Source: Sedimentitalea sp041224545 | GTDB taxonomy: Bacteria > Pseudomonadota > Alphaproteobacteria > Rhodobacterales > Rhodobacteraceae | Reading direction: 5' to 3' | Assembly: GCF_041224545.1 (NCBI RefSeq) | Contig: NZ_JBGFGP010000090.1 | Span: forward strand, 1-64,000 | Length of the DNA: 64,000 nucleotides | Part shown: piece by piece, positions 8,587 through 16,632 of the stretch | How positions within the stretch are numbered: position 1 is the stretch's first letter | Layout: each line of letters begins with the position of its first letter | Translations under genes and position numbers: made by a program | Notes under the pieces: generated by a model | Database searches by the model: none | Told to the model about the DNA's origin: nothing | What the model saw: the letters and a program-made list of their open reading frames with translations, nothing else

Positions 8587-9483
8587 TCAAGCGTCGATCT
8601 TGGCCAGCCAGGCATTGATCGCATCGGCAATGGTCTGCGGGTCCTGATGGATCAGCCAGTGATCCAGATCGGGCAGGGTCACGCGGGTCAGATCGGTTGC
8701 GAACGCATCCAGTCCGGCCGTCGATTCCGGAAGCAGTGCCGTATCCCGCTCGCCCCAGATCAGCAGATGCGGACACCGGACCATCAGGCGATCAACCGGC
8801 AGATCGGGCAGGTCGGTCAGGGGCTTGCCCGGCTCGGCGATCCGCAGCGGCGACGCGCGATACCAGTTGATCATCGTCCGGAGCCGCCCCGGCCGCGACC
8901 ATTCGGCGAGATAGGCGGCACGGGCTTCTTCGGTCAGCCAGCCGGTGTCCATCTTGGCAAGGAACAGGTCCTGCATCCTGGCGAACCCGTCGGCGGCGAG
9001 CAGGTCGTGGCTGTCGTCGCGGCGCAGAAAGTTGATGTACTGGCTGGCCTCTGACTGCGCGCCGCCAGATGCCATTGCACGCTGGAACGGCACCGGATGC
9101 ACGCCGTTCGCAATGATCAGGCGCTTGACGAGCTCGGGTTTGAACATGGCCAGCCCATAGGCGACCGCCGCACCCCAGTCATGCCCCATCACGGTGACCG
9201 GAGCGCCGATCTGCGAGATCAGTTCGGCCATGTCGCCGACCAGTGCCGAGGCAGTGTAATTCTCGACGCCCTCGGGGGCCCAGCTCTGGCCGAACCCGCG
9301 CTGATCGGGCGCGATACAGTGGAAGCGATCTGCCAGCAGCGGGGCCAGATCGGCCCAGGCCCCGCCGTATTCGGGAAACCCGTGCAGCATGAGCAGCGGC
9401 GGCAACACATCGTCTCCCCAATGGCGCAGGAAGAACGGGTTTCCGCCGAGCAGGATGGTTTCGGTCCGCACCCCATTGGTCAT
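8587..9483 (-). CDS. alpha/beta hydrolase, epoxide hydrolase/haloalkane dehalogenase-like
   Basis: 298 residues. It carries the oxyanion motif HGFPE (34-38) and GHDWGA with an aspartate nucleophile at 102, followed by the usual cap domain and a late His in DLDHWLIH. The Asp nucleophile and the HGFPE motif point to epoxide hydrolase or dehalogenase relatives rather than serine esterases. It is cytoplasmic, with no signal peptide. It lies 68 bases upstream of the DadA-like gene on the same strand and may be the first gene of the catabolic operon, though the gap could also hold a separate promoter. Confidence 0.85.
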   Translation of the reverse strand: MTNGVRTETILLGGNPFFLRHWGDDVLPPLLMLHGFPEYGGAWADLAPLLADRFHCIAPDQRGFGQSWAPEGVENYTASALVGDMAELISQIGAPVTVMGHDWGAAVAYGLAMFKPELVKRLIIANGVHPVPFQRAMASGGAQSEASQYINFLRRDDSHDLLAADGFARMQDLFLAKMDTGWLTEEARAAYLAEWSRPGRLRTMINWYRASPLRIAEPGKPLTDLPDLPVDRLMVRCPHLLIWGERDTALLPESTAGLDAFATDLTRVTLPDLDHWLIHQDPQTIADAINAWLAKIDA

Positions 9484-9634
9484 GTTCTGGCCTCCTGTGT
9501 TGCCTGTTGCGCGCAGTCTGGCATCCCGGTGCGCGCCGTGGCTCTGAATGTGACAGTTTCTTGACGGGGATCAAGGTGCGCGAACCAAAGGCCGGTTAGG
9601 CGGGCAGGGAACCAAACCCCAGCCGGAGACGCCC

Positions 9635-10648
9635 ATGACCCTGTCCACCACCGCCGACTCGACCCCGCTCGATATGGATGTTGCTTCCGAGGGGGCGACC
9701 GACACGTCCGGGCAGGTGATCGGGATATCGGTCGCGCCGGACGCCGGGGCGGTGCAGCCGCCGGCCGGCCCCACGAAAGAACAGGTGCGGCGCGCGTTCG
9801 AAAGCGGCCGATACCCGTATCCCCGCAAACTCAGCCGCCGCACATACGAGGCGGACAAGGCAAAATTGCAGGCCGAACTGCTCAAGGTGCAGCTCTGGGG
9901 CCAGGAGACCGGTCAGAAATTCGTGCTGCTGTTCGAGGGGCGCGATGCGGCGGGCAAGGGTGGCACCATCAAGCGGTTCATGGAGCATCTGAATCCACGC
10001 TCTGCCCGTGTCGTCGCGTTGAACAAGCCGACCTGGGAGGAGAAGGGCCAGTGGTACTTCCAGCGCTATGTGCAGGAATTGCCGACGGTCGGTGAAATGG
10101 TGTTCTACGACCGGTCCTGGTACAATCGCGCCGGGGTCGAACGGGTGATGAATTTCTGCGATCCGGCGGAATATCTGGAATTCATGCGACAGACCCCGGA
10201 ACTGGAGCGGATGCTGGTTCGGTCGGGCATACGGCTTTACAAATACTGGTTCTCGGTCACGCGCGACGAACAGAAACGGCGTTTCGTCAGCCGCGAGACC
10301 GACCCGCTGAAACGCTGGAAGCTGAGCCCGATCGACAAGGCGTCGTTGTCGAGATGGGACGACTATACCGAAGCCAAGGAGGCGATGTTCTTTTACACCG
10401 ACACTGCCGATGCGCCGTGGACGGTGATCAAGTCCAACGACAAGAAACGCGCACGGCTGAACTGTATGCGGCATTTCCTGTCCTCGCTTGACTATCCGGA
10501 CAAGGACGAGGCGGTCGTCGGCGCGCCCGACCCCCTGATCGTCGGGCAGGCGCATCACGTCATTCACAAATCGAACCACATTCTCGGAACGGCGCTGCAT
10601 CCGGACAGCCGGACAAAAACTGCCGGCCCCGCGCAGAGCCGCGACTGA
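9635..10648 (+). CDS. ppk2: polyphosphate kinase 2
   Basis: 337 residues. The Walker A motif GRDAAGKGG (about 102-110), the Walker B-like EMVFYDRSWYNR (154-165) and the lid sequence around KLSPIDKASLSRWDDY are diagnostic for PPK2, which transfers phosphate between polyphosphate and nucleotides. The start has a GGAGA site 7 bases upstream. The first 45 residues are low-complexity and acidic and are not part of the usual domain. The gene is monocistronic and divergent from the hydrolase gene. Whether it prefers nucleoside di- or monophosphates cannot be decided by eye; the single-domain form fits class I best. Confidence 0.93.
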   Translation: MTLSTTADSTPLDMDVASEGATDTSGQVIGISVAPDAGAVQPPAGPTKEQVRRAFESGRYPYPRKLSRRTYEADKAKLQAELLKVQLWGQETGQKFVLLFEGRDAAGKGGTIKRFMEHLNPRSARVVALNKPTWEEKGQWYFQRYVQELPTVGEMVFYDRSWYNRAGVERVMNFCDPAEYLEFMRQTPELERMLVRSGIRLYKYWFSVTRDEQKRRFVSRETDPLKRWKLSPIDKASLSRWDDYTEAKEAMFFYTDTADAPWTVIKSNDKKRARLNCMRHFLSSLDYPDKDEAVVGAPDPLIVGQAHHVIHKSNHILGTALHPDSRTKTAGPAQSRD

Positions 10649-11120
10649 CCACGACCTGCGGCATCATGGATCGACGGCTGCTCTGGTTCTTATTTGTTGC
10701 GGGCAGAGCGTGGGCATCGACCCGCGTCGAATCGATGTGCCGCCTGCACGCCACCGGGTCATTTCGCAAGCGGTAATCTGCCTCGATACTGCGCAACTCC
10801 GCTACTTCGACCGGGTTGGAAGGATGGTGAATTTCCACCTGAAATCAGCAGTCCGCCCGCTCAACAGTCAGGACCTCGCCCTTTCGGATCGCAACTTTCC
10901 CTTTGGCTGCGATAGCGCCCTGGCTCGACGTCCGCTCGAAACGAACACCGATCCGTACCCGCCGCGCGAGTGCACCACTTCATGAAAACCTAAAGGTTGG
11001 TTTTGAAGCCTATCTTGCCGGTTGCCGCGCGATACCTGAACGGCCGCTTTCAGAGTCCATGTTTGACAAATTAGGACGAACGTCCTAGTGTTGGATTGCA
11101 GTGACTCTGCGGAGGTCCCC
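10649..11120. other. 472-base region without a convincing gene; possible gene remnants
   Basis: On the minus strand 10845-10979 is open for 45 codons and reads like protein (AAKGKVAIRKGEVLTVE near its end) but has no start codon. Five bases beyond its stop a GTG at 10838 opens a second frame (VEIHHPSNPVEVAELRSIEA) that runs into the 3' end of ppk2 and loses protein character. This looks like two decayed small genes. I recognise neither. The right end holds the promoter and operator of the TetR gene. Confidence 0.35.
11063..11091 (+). promoter_or_regulatory. promoter with palindromic operator of the TetR operon
   Basis: TTGACA at 11063-11068 and TAGTGT at 11086-11091 are 17 bases apart and form a sigma70-type promoter. 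Between and overlapping them lies TAGGACGAACGTCCTA (11072-11087), two perfect 7-base arms around AA. This is the usual placement for a TetR-family operator that blocks polymerase. The adjacent TetR gene starts 30 bases downstream, so autoregulation is likely. Confidence 0.75.
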
Positions 11121-11702
11121 ATGTCACGATCAGGTACACGCGAACGAATAGAAGAAAAGGCGGATGCCCTCTTCTACGAGGCAGGTTTCGAAGCGACATC
11201 CTTTGCGGACATTGCGGGTGCGGTTGGTATCTCCCGCGGCAACTTCTACCACCACTTCAAATCCAAGGACGATATTCTGGACGCGGTGATCAGCCGTCGC
11301 ATGGCGGCAACGCGGGCGATGCTCGAAACCTGGGATACCGACGTCGCACCGAAAGACCGAATTTTGTCTTTCATCCGCATCCTCATCGCCAACCGAACCA
11401 AGATCATGGCGTTCGGATGCCCGGTCGGGACGCTCACCACCGAGCTTGCCAAGCTGGATCACATCGCAGAGTCCCGCGCCGCCGAGATTTTCGGCCTGTT
11501 TCGCGACTGGCTTGCCGATCAATTCAGGGCGCTCGGGCATAAGGATGATGCCGATGCTCTGGCCTTGCATGTCCTCGCCCGCTCGCAAGGCGTCGCAGTG
11601 ATGGCCTCCGCCCTCAAGGACGAGGCATTCCTCAGGGCGGAAGTCTCCGAACTGGAGACGTGGCTTGACCGACTTCCCGATCAAACATCAACGAAAGGCT
11701 AG
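11121..11702 (+). CDS. TetR/AcrR family transcriptional regulator
   Basis: 193 residues beginning MSRSGTRERI, with GGAGG six bases before the ATG. Residues 5-55 form the TetR helix-turn-helix: FADIAGAVGISRGNFYHHF is the recognition region. The remainder is an all-helical ligand-binding and dimerisation domain with the pattern of the TetR C-terminal family seen in AcrR/RutR-like repressors. A palindrome in its own promoter is the likely operator. It is followed after 6 bases by a YciI-like gene and then by a DNA glycosylase gene, which it probably controls. The ligand is unknown. Confidence 0.92.
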   Translation: MSRSGTRERIEEKADALFYEAGFEATSFADIAGAVGISRGNFYHHFKSKDDILDAVISRRMAATRAMLETWDTDVAPKDRILSFIRILIANRTKIMAFGCPVGTLTTELAKLDHIAESRAAEIFGLFRDWLADQFRALGHKDDADALALHVLARSQGVAVMASALKDEAFLRAEVSELETWLDRLPDQTSTKG

Positions 11703-11708
11703 ACAACC

Positions 11709-11996
11709 GTGTTCATCATCTATCTCCGGTTCTCCGAAAACAAATCAGCCGCCTCGGATTTCATGTCGGCCCACAACGAATGGATCGCTCAGGGTTTCGA
11801 GGAAGGCATCTTTCAATGTGTAGGCTCCCTGACGCCGGAAGGTGGCGGTGCGATTCTGGCGACAGGAGAAAGCCGCGAAGAGATCGCGAGGCGTATCAAT
11901 AACGATCCGTTTGTAGAGCACGATGTCGTCATTGCCGAGGTCGCCGAAGTCGACGTCAAGAAGACGACACCCGCGCTTGACGTCTTAAAAGCCTGA
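11709..11996 (+). CDS. YciI-like protein
   Basis: 95 residues, starting at GTG 11709, six bases after the TetR stop. The pattern FIIYLRFSENK at the N-terminus, a central His/Glu/Trp region (SAHNEWIAQG) and DPFVEHDVVIAEV towards the end fits the dimeric ferredoxin-like YciI family, whose members are small cytoplasmic proteins or enzymes mostly of unknown function. Its place between a TetR repressor and a DNA repair gene suggests a stress-related or detoxification role (inference). Confidence 0.75.
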   Translation: MFIIYLRFSENKSAASDFMSAHNEWIAQGFEEGIFQCVGSLTPEGGGAILATGESREEIARRINNDPFVEHDVVIAEVAEVDVKKTTPALDVLKA

Positions 11997-11999
11997 GCG

Positions 12000-12611
12000 A
12001 TGCCAGAGCTCTTCACAGGACCCGATGGTGAACCGCGCTGTAGCTGGTCGGCTGCGGCGCCGGAGTTCCTAGACTATCACGACAAGGAATGGGGTTATCC
12101 GGTGGCCGACGACACCCGTCTCTTCGAGAAACTCTGCCTTGAGAGTTTCCAATCCGGTTTGAGTTGGCGCACGATTCTGACCAAGCGGGAGAATTTCAGA
12201 GCCGCATTCGCCGGGTTCGACTATGCGAAAATTGCCGAGTTCGGAGACGCTGATCTTGCGCGACTGATGGAAGATACCGGCATCGTTCGGAATAAGGCCA
12301 AGATCGAAGCGACGATTAACAATGCCGGTCGTATGGCTGAATTGGTCAGGGCGGAAGGATCGCTCGCTGCCTTCGTCTGGCGTTTTGAACCCAAGTGTGA
12401 AGAACTGGCCGAGCCGCAAACGGTTTCCACGTCCGCAGCTTCGCAATCGCTTTCCAAAGAGTTGAAAAAACGTGGTTGGAAATTTCTTGGTCCAACAACA
12501 ATATTCGCTTTCATGCAGGCTATGGGATTGATCAACGATCATGCAAAAGGCTGTGTCGTTAGGGAAAGGGTCGAACGGGTAAGGTCAGAGTTTGTGCGAC
12601 CGGGCCGCTAA
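12000..12611 (+). CDS. tag: DNA-3-methyladenine glycosylase I
   Basis: 203 residues. The structural zinc ligands of Tag are present: Cys14 and His27 near the N-terminus and the His and Cys of LINDHAKGC near the C-terminus. FEKLCLESFQSGLSW contains the catalytic-pocket Glu and the conserved Trp. The enzyme removes 3-methyladenine from alkylated DNA. It begins 3 bases after the YciI stop and is the last gene of the TetR-controlled operon. Its third codon positions are less GC-rich than those of flanking genes, which suggests recent acquisition of this block. Confidence 0.95.
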   Translation: MPELFTGPDGEPRCSWSAAAPEFLDYHDKEWGYPVADDTRLFEKLCLESFQSGLSWRTILTKRENFRAAFAGFDYAKIAEFGDADLARLMEDTGIVRNKAKIEATINNAGRMAELVRAEGSLAAFVWRFEPKCEELAEPQTVSTSAASQSLSKELKKRGWKFLGPTTIFAFMQAMGLINDHAKGCVVRERVERVRSEFVRPGR

Positions 12612-12628
12612 GTCTGACAGCAGAGAAA

Positions 12629-12670
12629 GCGGACATTGGCGCAGCCGTAGCGAACGCTGGATTTGTCCGC
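12629..12670. repeat. imperfect stem with 7-base inverted repeat downstream of tag
   Basis: GCGGACA (12629-12635) and TGTCCGC (12664-12670) are perfect inverted repeats 28 bases apart just after the tag stop. There is no T-run directly behind, so it is a weak terminator at best. It may be a copy of an intergenic repeat family, which cannot be tested within this window. Confidence 0.35.
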
Positions 12671-12889
12671 ATGGTAGCCACTCCGACCGTGTCCGCCCTG
12701 GTCAAAACCGTTACGAAAAACGCATTTTTTTGTCGGTCGAATGTTGCCCATGTGTTCTCAAGAGGGTGTTGAGATTACAATGGACAAATCCCGTCGACGT
12801 TCGGCATGCGTGTTTGCGCGACGAGCGACAGAGCCGCAGCAAACGACGTACCGGTATAGACCGAATTATGGCTATTCGTATGGACAGGG

Positions 12890-12975
12890 TGGTACCCGAG
12901 GCCGGACTTGAACCGGCACGCCCGTCAGGGCAACGGATTTTGAATCCGTCGTGTCTACCATTCCACCACTCGGGC
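12890..12975 (-). tRNA. tRNA-Leu (anticodon CAA)
   Basis: 86 bases including an encoded CCA. On the minus strand the acceptor stem GCCCGAG pairs with CTCGGGT (one G-U pair, as in other leucine tRNAs), the anticodon stem ACGGA/TCCGT encloses the loop TTCAAAA with anticodon CAA, a long variable arm GCCC/GGGC follows, and the T-arm carries GGTTCAAGTCC. The discriminator base is A, as required for leucine. It is the only tRNA in the window and borders the lower-GC TetR-tag block. Confidence 0.96.
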
Positions 12976-13175
12976 ACGAGGCTGCGTATATCGCGGGGAA
13001 TCCGGGGCGTCCAGACAGAACATGCGCGGGCGCGCGGCGACTGACATTATTTCGGCGGACCCTGGGTGTCAGGCGGCAGCGGCGCGGGTTTGGCGGAAAA
13101 AATGTGTGTGACCTGTTGACCCTGTGTGCACCGCGTGGTTTGCGAAACCGACCATCTGGCCAAGGGTGAGACGCG

Positions 13176-13754
13176 ATGCTCAGAAAGATGTATGACTGGA
13201 CAATCCGGCTTGCCGACCATCCGCATGCGCTGTGGTGGCTTGCGGTGGTTGCCTTCCTCGAAAGCTCGGTCTTTCCGATTCCACCGGACCTGTTGATGAT
13301 CCCGATGATCCTTGCCCAGCCACGGCGCGCCTGGATCATTGCCGGCGTGGCGCTGGTTGCCTCGGTGCTCGGCGGGTTGCTGGGCTATGCCATCGGTGCG
13401 TTCGCCTATGAAGAAATCGGGCAGCCGATTCTCGCCTCGATGGGCAAGGCCGACGCGATGGCCGAGTTCAACACACGTTTCAACGATTTCGGCTTCTGGG
13501 CGGTTCTGACAGCGGGAGTCACCCCCTTTCCCTACAAGGTCATCACGATCATGTCCGGCTGGACGGGGATGCCGCTCGGCACCTTTGTCGCGACATCGAT
13601 TCTGGCCCGGGCGTTGCGCTTTTTTGTGGTCGCGGGTTTGCTGCGGGCATTCGGCGCGCCGGTGCGCGGCTTTATCGAAAAGCGGCTGGGGCTGGTGTTC
13701 ACGGCCTTTGTCCTCTTGCTGATCGGGGGTTTTGCGGCGGTGAAATACCTATGA
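13176..13754 (+). CDS. YqaA/DedA (VTT-domain) family membrane protein
   Basis: 192 residues with about five hydrophobic segments. The stretch ALWWLAVVAFLESSVFPIPPDLL and the later TAGVTPFPYKVITIMSGW correspond to the re-entrant loops of the VTT/DedA fold, including the conserved acidic residue, prolines and basic residue. Members of the broad family act as lipid scramblases or support membrane homeostasis; YqaA itself is poorly characterised. The gene overlaps dsbB by 4 bases (ATGA), a pairing that suggests co-expression. Confidence 0.85.
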   Translation: MLRKMYDWTIRLADHPHALWWLAVVAFLESSVFPIPPDLLMIPMILAQPRRAWIIAGVALVASVLGGLLGYAIGAFAYEEIGQPILASMGKADAMAEFNTRFNDFGFWAVLTAGVTPFPYKVITIMSGWTGMPLGTFVATSILARALRFFVVAGLLRAFGAPVRGFIEKRLGLVFTAFVLLLIGGFAAVKYL

Positions 13755-14233
13755 CACGGCGGCTTTGCATCCTCGCCGCGTCCGGCGGCTCTCTTGCGTT
13801 GCTCGCGGGGGCCTTTGCCTTCCAGTATATCGGTGGTCTGGCGCCTTGCGACCTGTGCCTTTGGCAGCGTTGGCCCCATGCGGCGGCCATCGTGATCGGC
13901 CTTGTCGCGCTCGTCGTGCCCGATCGCATGTTGCTCATGCTCGGGGCGCTGGCCGCGTTGGCCACGGCGGCAATCGGCGGCTATCACACCGGGGTCGAAC
14001 GCGGATGGTGGGAGGGGCCGACCACCTGCTCTTCGGGGTCGACCGAGGGGATGACGCCACAGCAGTTGCTGGACCAGATCATGACGGCGCCGATGGTGCG
14101 ATGCAATGACGTGGCGTGGGAATTGTTCGGGCTGTCCATGGCCAGCTGGAACATGATTCTGTCTCTGGTGCTGGCGCTGCTGTGGCTGGCCGCGCTGCGG
14201 TATCCGCGCGAAGGGGTGTCGCGTCAAGCCTGA
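13751..14233 (+). CDS. dsbB: disulfide bond formation protein B (DsbB family)
   Basis: 160 residues, four transmembrane segments. The first periplasmic loop holds APCDLCLWQRW with the redox pair Cys33/Cys36; the second holds Cys93 (TTCSSGS) and Cys118 (VRCND). DsbB passes electrons from periplasmic DsbA to ubiquinone. The start overlaps the YqaA stop. A DsbA-like gene lies convergently 165 bases away and may be its partner or a specialised substrate. Confidence 0.93.
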   Translation: MTRRLCILAASGGSLALLAGAFAFQYIGGLAPCDLCLWQRWPHAAAIVIGLVALVVPDRMLLMLGALAALATAAIGGYHTGVERGWWEGPTTCSSGSTEGMTPQQLLDQIMTAPMVRCNDVAWELFGLSMASWNMILSLVLALLWLAALRYPREGVSRQA

Positions 14234-14398
14234 CCCGGATGACACCAGAATATCAACGCGGCGGCGATACCGGATATTTCACGTGGTCGCGGCTGGCTGC
14301 GGCAGCACCAGTTCCTGTTGGCCCGGAACGATCAGGGATCGATCGACCCACCGCCTCGCAAGCAGGCGACGGGTCGGGACATCGGGGCGCTCGGAGAT

Positions 14399-15148
14399 TT
14401 AGCCGTCGCGTTTTTCAGAGACGATGATTTCGAGTTGATCTGCTGGCAGGTAGCCGCGCAGCAGTTCGTCCTCCAGCACGAAGGTCGGCGTGCCGCTGAT
14501 TTGCAGGCGCTGCGCCAGCGCGCGGGTCTCGGCGATCTCTGCGGTGATGTCGTCATCGTTCATGCGGGCAAGGATCGCGGCGCTGTCCAGACCCAGACCT
14601 TCGGCGAGCCGGCCTAGGATCACGTCGTTGACGTCGCCGTCCAGTTCCATCAGCGCGTCATGCACCTGTTCATAGGCCTCATCGCCCGCCACCTTGCGCG
14701 TCGCGATGGCAAAGCGGGAGGATGCAACCGATGCGTCGCCGAGAATCGGGAATTCCTTGATGATCAGCCGGATGTTGCCGTCCGCGGCGAGCAGCTTGTC
14801 CACTTCGGGCTTGGCGCGACGGCAGTAACCACAGCGATAGTCCATGAATTCGACCAGCGTGATGTCGCCGTCCGGATTTCCTCCGACCCAGGAATAGCCG
14901 TCATTGAACAGCGCATCGGCGTTGTCTTCGACGAGGGCAACGTCGGCCTGTGCCTGCTGCTCGGCGTTGCGTTCCTTGAGCAGGTCGACGGCCTCGATGA
15001 TGACCTCGGGATTATCCATCAGATAGGCACGCACCTCGTCGCGGAATGCGGCACGCTCGGCCTCCGTGAGGTCGGTCAGATCGGCGGCGCTGGCCGATCC
15101 GGCGAACAGGGCAACCGCAGTGAGGGCGGGGGCGGCAAAGCGGATCAT
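14399..15148 (-). CDS. DsbA-family thiol:disulfide oxidoreductase (Com1/ScsC-like)
   Basis: 249 residues beginning MIRFAAPALT; residues 1-21 form a signal peptide ending ASA. A helical N-terminal extension (25-80) of the type seen in Com1, BdbD and ScsC proteins precedes a thioredoxin fold with active site CGYC (96-99) and the cis-proline loop GTPTF. It oxidises or isomerises disulfides in the periplasm. The start at 15148 is chosen because it begins the signal peptide; the longer frame adds an unrelated 12 residues. It is divergent from the aminotransferase gene and convergent with dsbB. Confidence 0.92.
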   Translation of the reverse strand: MIRFAAPALTAVALFAGSASAADLTDLTEAERAAFRDEVRAYLMDNPEVIIEAVDLLKERNAEQQAQADVALVEDNADALFNDGYSWVGGNPDGDITLVEFMDYRCGYCRRAKPEVDKLLAADGNIRLIIKEFPILGDASVASSRFAIATRKVAGDEAYEQVHDALMELDGDVNDVILGRLAEGLGLDSAAILARMNDDDITAEIAETRALAQRLQISGTPTFVLEDELLRGYLPADQLEIIVSEKRDG

Positions 15149-15352
15149 GTTTGGACATCCTTGTTGAAAGCTGCTTGGGGGCAATGAACATATCTTTTGT
15201 CCGCTGCCAAGGTGTCGGATCTTTCGGTAACGACCTTGTGCCCCTGTGTGTGCGCACGAACGCGGCCTGTCAAATGCGGGTTTTCCGCGGCCGGCATTGA
15301 CCTTGGAGCGGATACGCGCTCAAACCGCCGGGAGCCAGCGCCGGAGAACGAC

Positions 15353-16498
15353 ATGCGAAATTCAACCAGATCACAGGTGGATCCCTTTATCGTGATGGAT
15401 GTCATGGAGGCTGCGCGGCGGGCAGAAGACACCGGGCGGCGGATCATTCACATGGAGGTGGGGCAACCGGGAACCGGTGCGCCCAAAGGGGCGATGCGCG
15501 CGCTGAGCCACGCGCTCGACAGCCAGCCGCTTGGTTATACAGTCGCGCTTGGGCTGCCCGCGTTGCGCCAGCGGATCGCGCGGCTCTACGGCGATTGGTA
15601 CGATGTCGATCTCGATCCGGGCCGTGTGGTGGTGACGTCCGGTTCTTCCGCCGGTTTCCTGCTGGCTTTCACCGCGCTTTTTGACACCGGTGACCGCGTC
15701 GGGATCGGAGCGCCGGGTTATCCGAGCTATCGCCAGATCCTGCGGGCGCTGGATTTGGTGCCGGTCGATCTGCCGACTGCGCCCGGCAATCGCCTGCAAC
15801 CGGTGCCGGCGGATTTTTCCGGTCTCGATCTCGCCGGGTTGATGGTGGCCTCGCCGGCCAATCCGTCCGGCACGATGCTCGATCGCGCCGCGATGGGCGC
15901 GCTGATCGACGCGGCGGCGGGGCAGGGCGCATCGTTCATCAGCGACGAAATCTATCACGGGATCGAATACGACTCAAAAGCGGTGAGCGCGCTTGAACTG
16001 ACCGACGATTGTTACGTCATCAATTCCTTCTCCAAGTATTTCAGCATGACCGGCTGGCGGGTGGGCTGGATGGTGGTGCCGCAGGACCACGTGCGCGTGC
16101 TGGAACGGATCGCGCAGAATATGTTCATCTGTGCGCCCCATGCCAGCCAGGTGGCGGCGCTGGCGGCCATGGATTGCGAGAGCGAGCTGACCGCGAATCT
16201 GGATGTCTACAGGGTCAACCGCGCGCTGATGCTCGACGGGTTGCCCAAGGCGGGCTTTACTAACATCGCGCCGCCGGACGGGGCGTTCTATGTCTATGCC
16301 GATGTGTCCGACCTCACCGATGACAGCCGCGCCTTTGCCGCCGAGATTCTCGACAAGGCCGGGGTAGCGGTGACGCCGGGGCTCGATTTCGATCCGGTGC
16401 GCGGGCACCGGACGCTGCGGTTTTCCTACGCGCGCTCGACCGAGGATATCGAAGAGGGGCTGAAGCGCCTTGCGCGGTTCATGGCGGAACGGGGATAG
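15353..16498 (+). CDS. PLP-dependent aminotransferase, class I/II
   Basis: 381 residues from ATG 15353, with GGAG 7 bases upstream. Fold-type I features are clear: SPANPSG with the PLP-contacting Asn, FISDEIYHG with Asp188 that binds the pyridine nitrogen, and NSFSKYFSMTGWRVGW with the Schiff-base Lys228. Overall it resembles AspC/AatA-type aspartate or aromatic aminotransferases; the exact substrate is not readable. It stands alone, upstream of the PBP1A gene with its own promoter. Confidence 0.92.
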   Translation: MRNSTRSQVDPFIVMDVMEAARRAEDTGRRIIHMEVGQPGTGAPKGAMRALSHALDSQPLGYTVALGLPALRQRIARLYGDWYDVDLDPGRVVVTSGSSAGFLLAFTALFDTGDRVGIGAPGYPSYRQILRALDLVPVDLPTAPGNRLQPVPADFSGLDLAGLMVASPANPSGTMLDRAAMGALIDAAAGQGASFISDEIYHGIEYDSKAVSALELTDDCYVINSFSKYFSMTGWRVGWMVVPQDHVRVLERIAQNMFICAPHASQVAALAAMDCESELTANLDVYRVNRALMLDGLPKAGFTNIAPPDGAFYVYADVSDLTDDSRAFAAEILDKAGVAVTPGLDFDPVRGHRTLRFSYARSTEDIEEGLKRLARFMAERG

Positions 16499-16574
16499 TC
16501 GCGTGTGCGACGCGGGCCATGCGTGTGTTTCCGCTGACCTGACGACAGGGCCTCGTATTATTTCGCGTTGTGTT

Positions 16575-16603
16575 TTGACGCTCTCGCTGCTCATCCCTAT
16601 ATA
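16575..16603 (+). promoter_or_regulatory. sigma70-type promoter of the PBP1A gene
   Basis: TTGACG (16575-16580) and TATATA (16598-16603) are separated by exactly 17 bases, and the GTG start lies 30 bases downstream. The match is among the best in the window. Confidence 0.7.
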
Positions 16604-16632
16604 GAGGCCAGCGCGCCAGCAGAGGCTATCCC

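Noticed and set aside
14234..14398. LysM-like stretch (SLIVPGQQELVLP) on the minus strand in the dsbB to DsbA-like gap
   Set aside because: It is only about 25 codons, has no start and no second half of a LysM motif, so it is more likely chance than a remnant.
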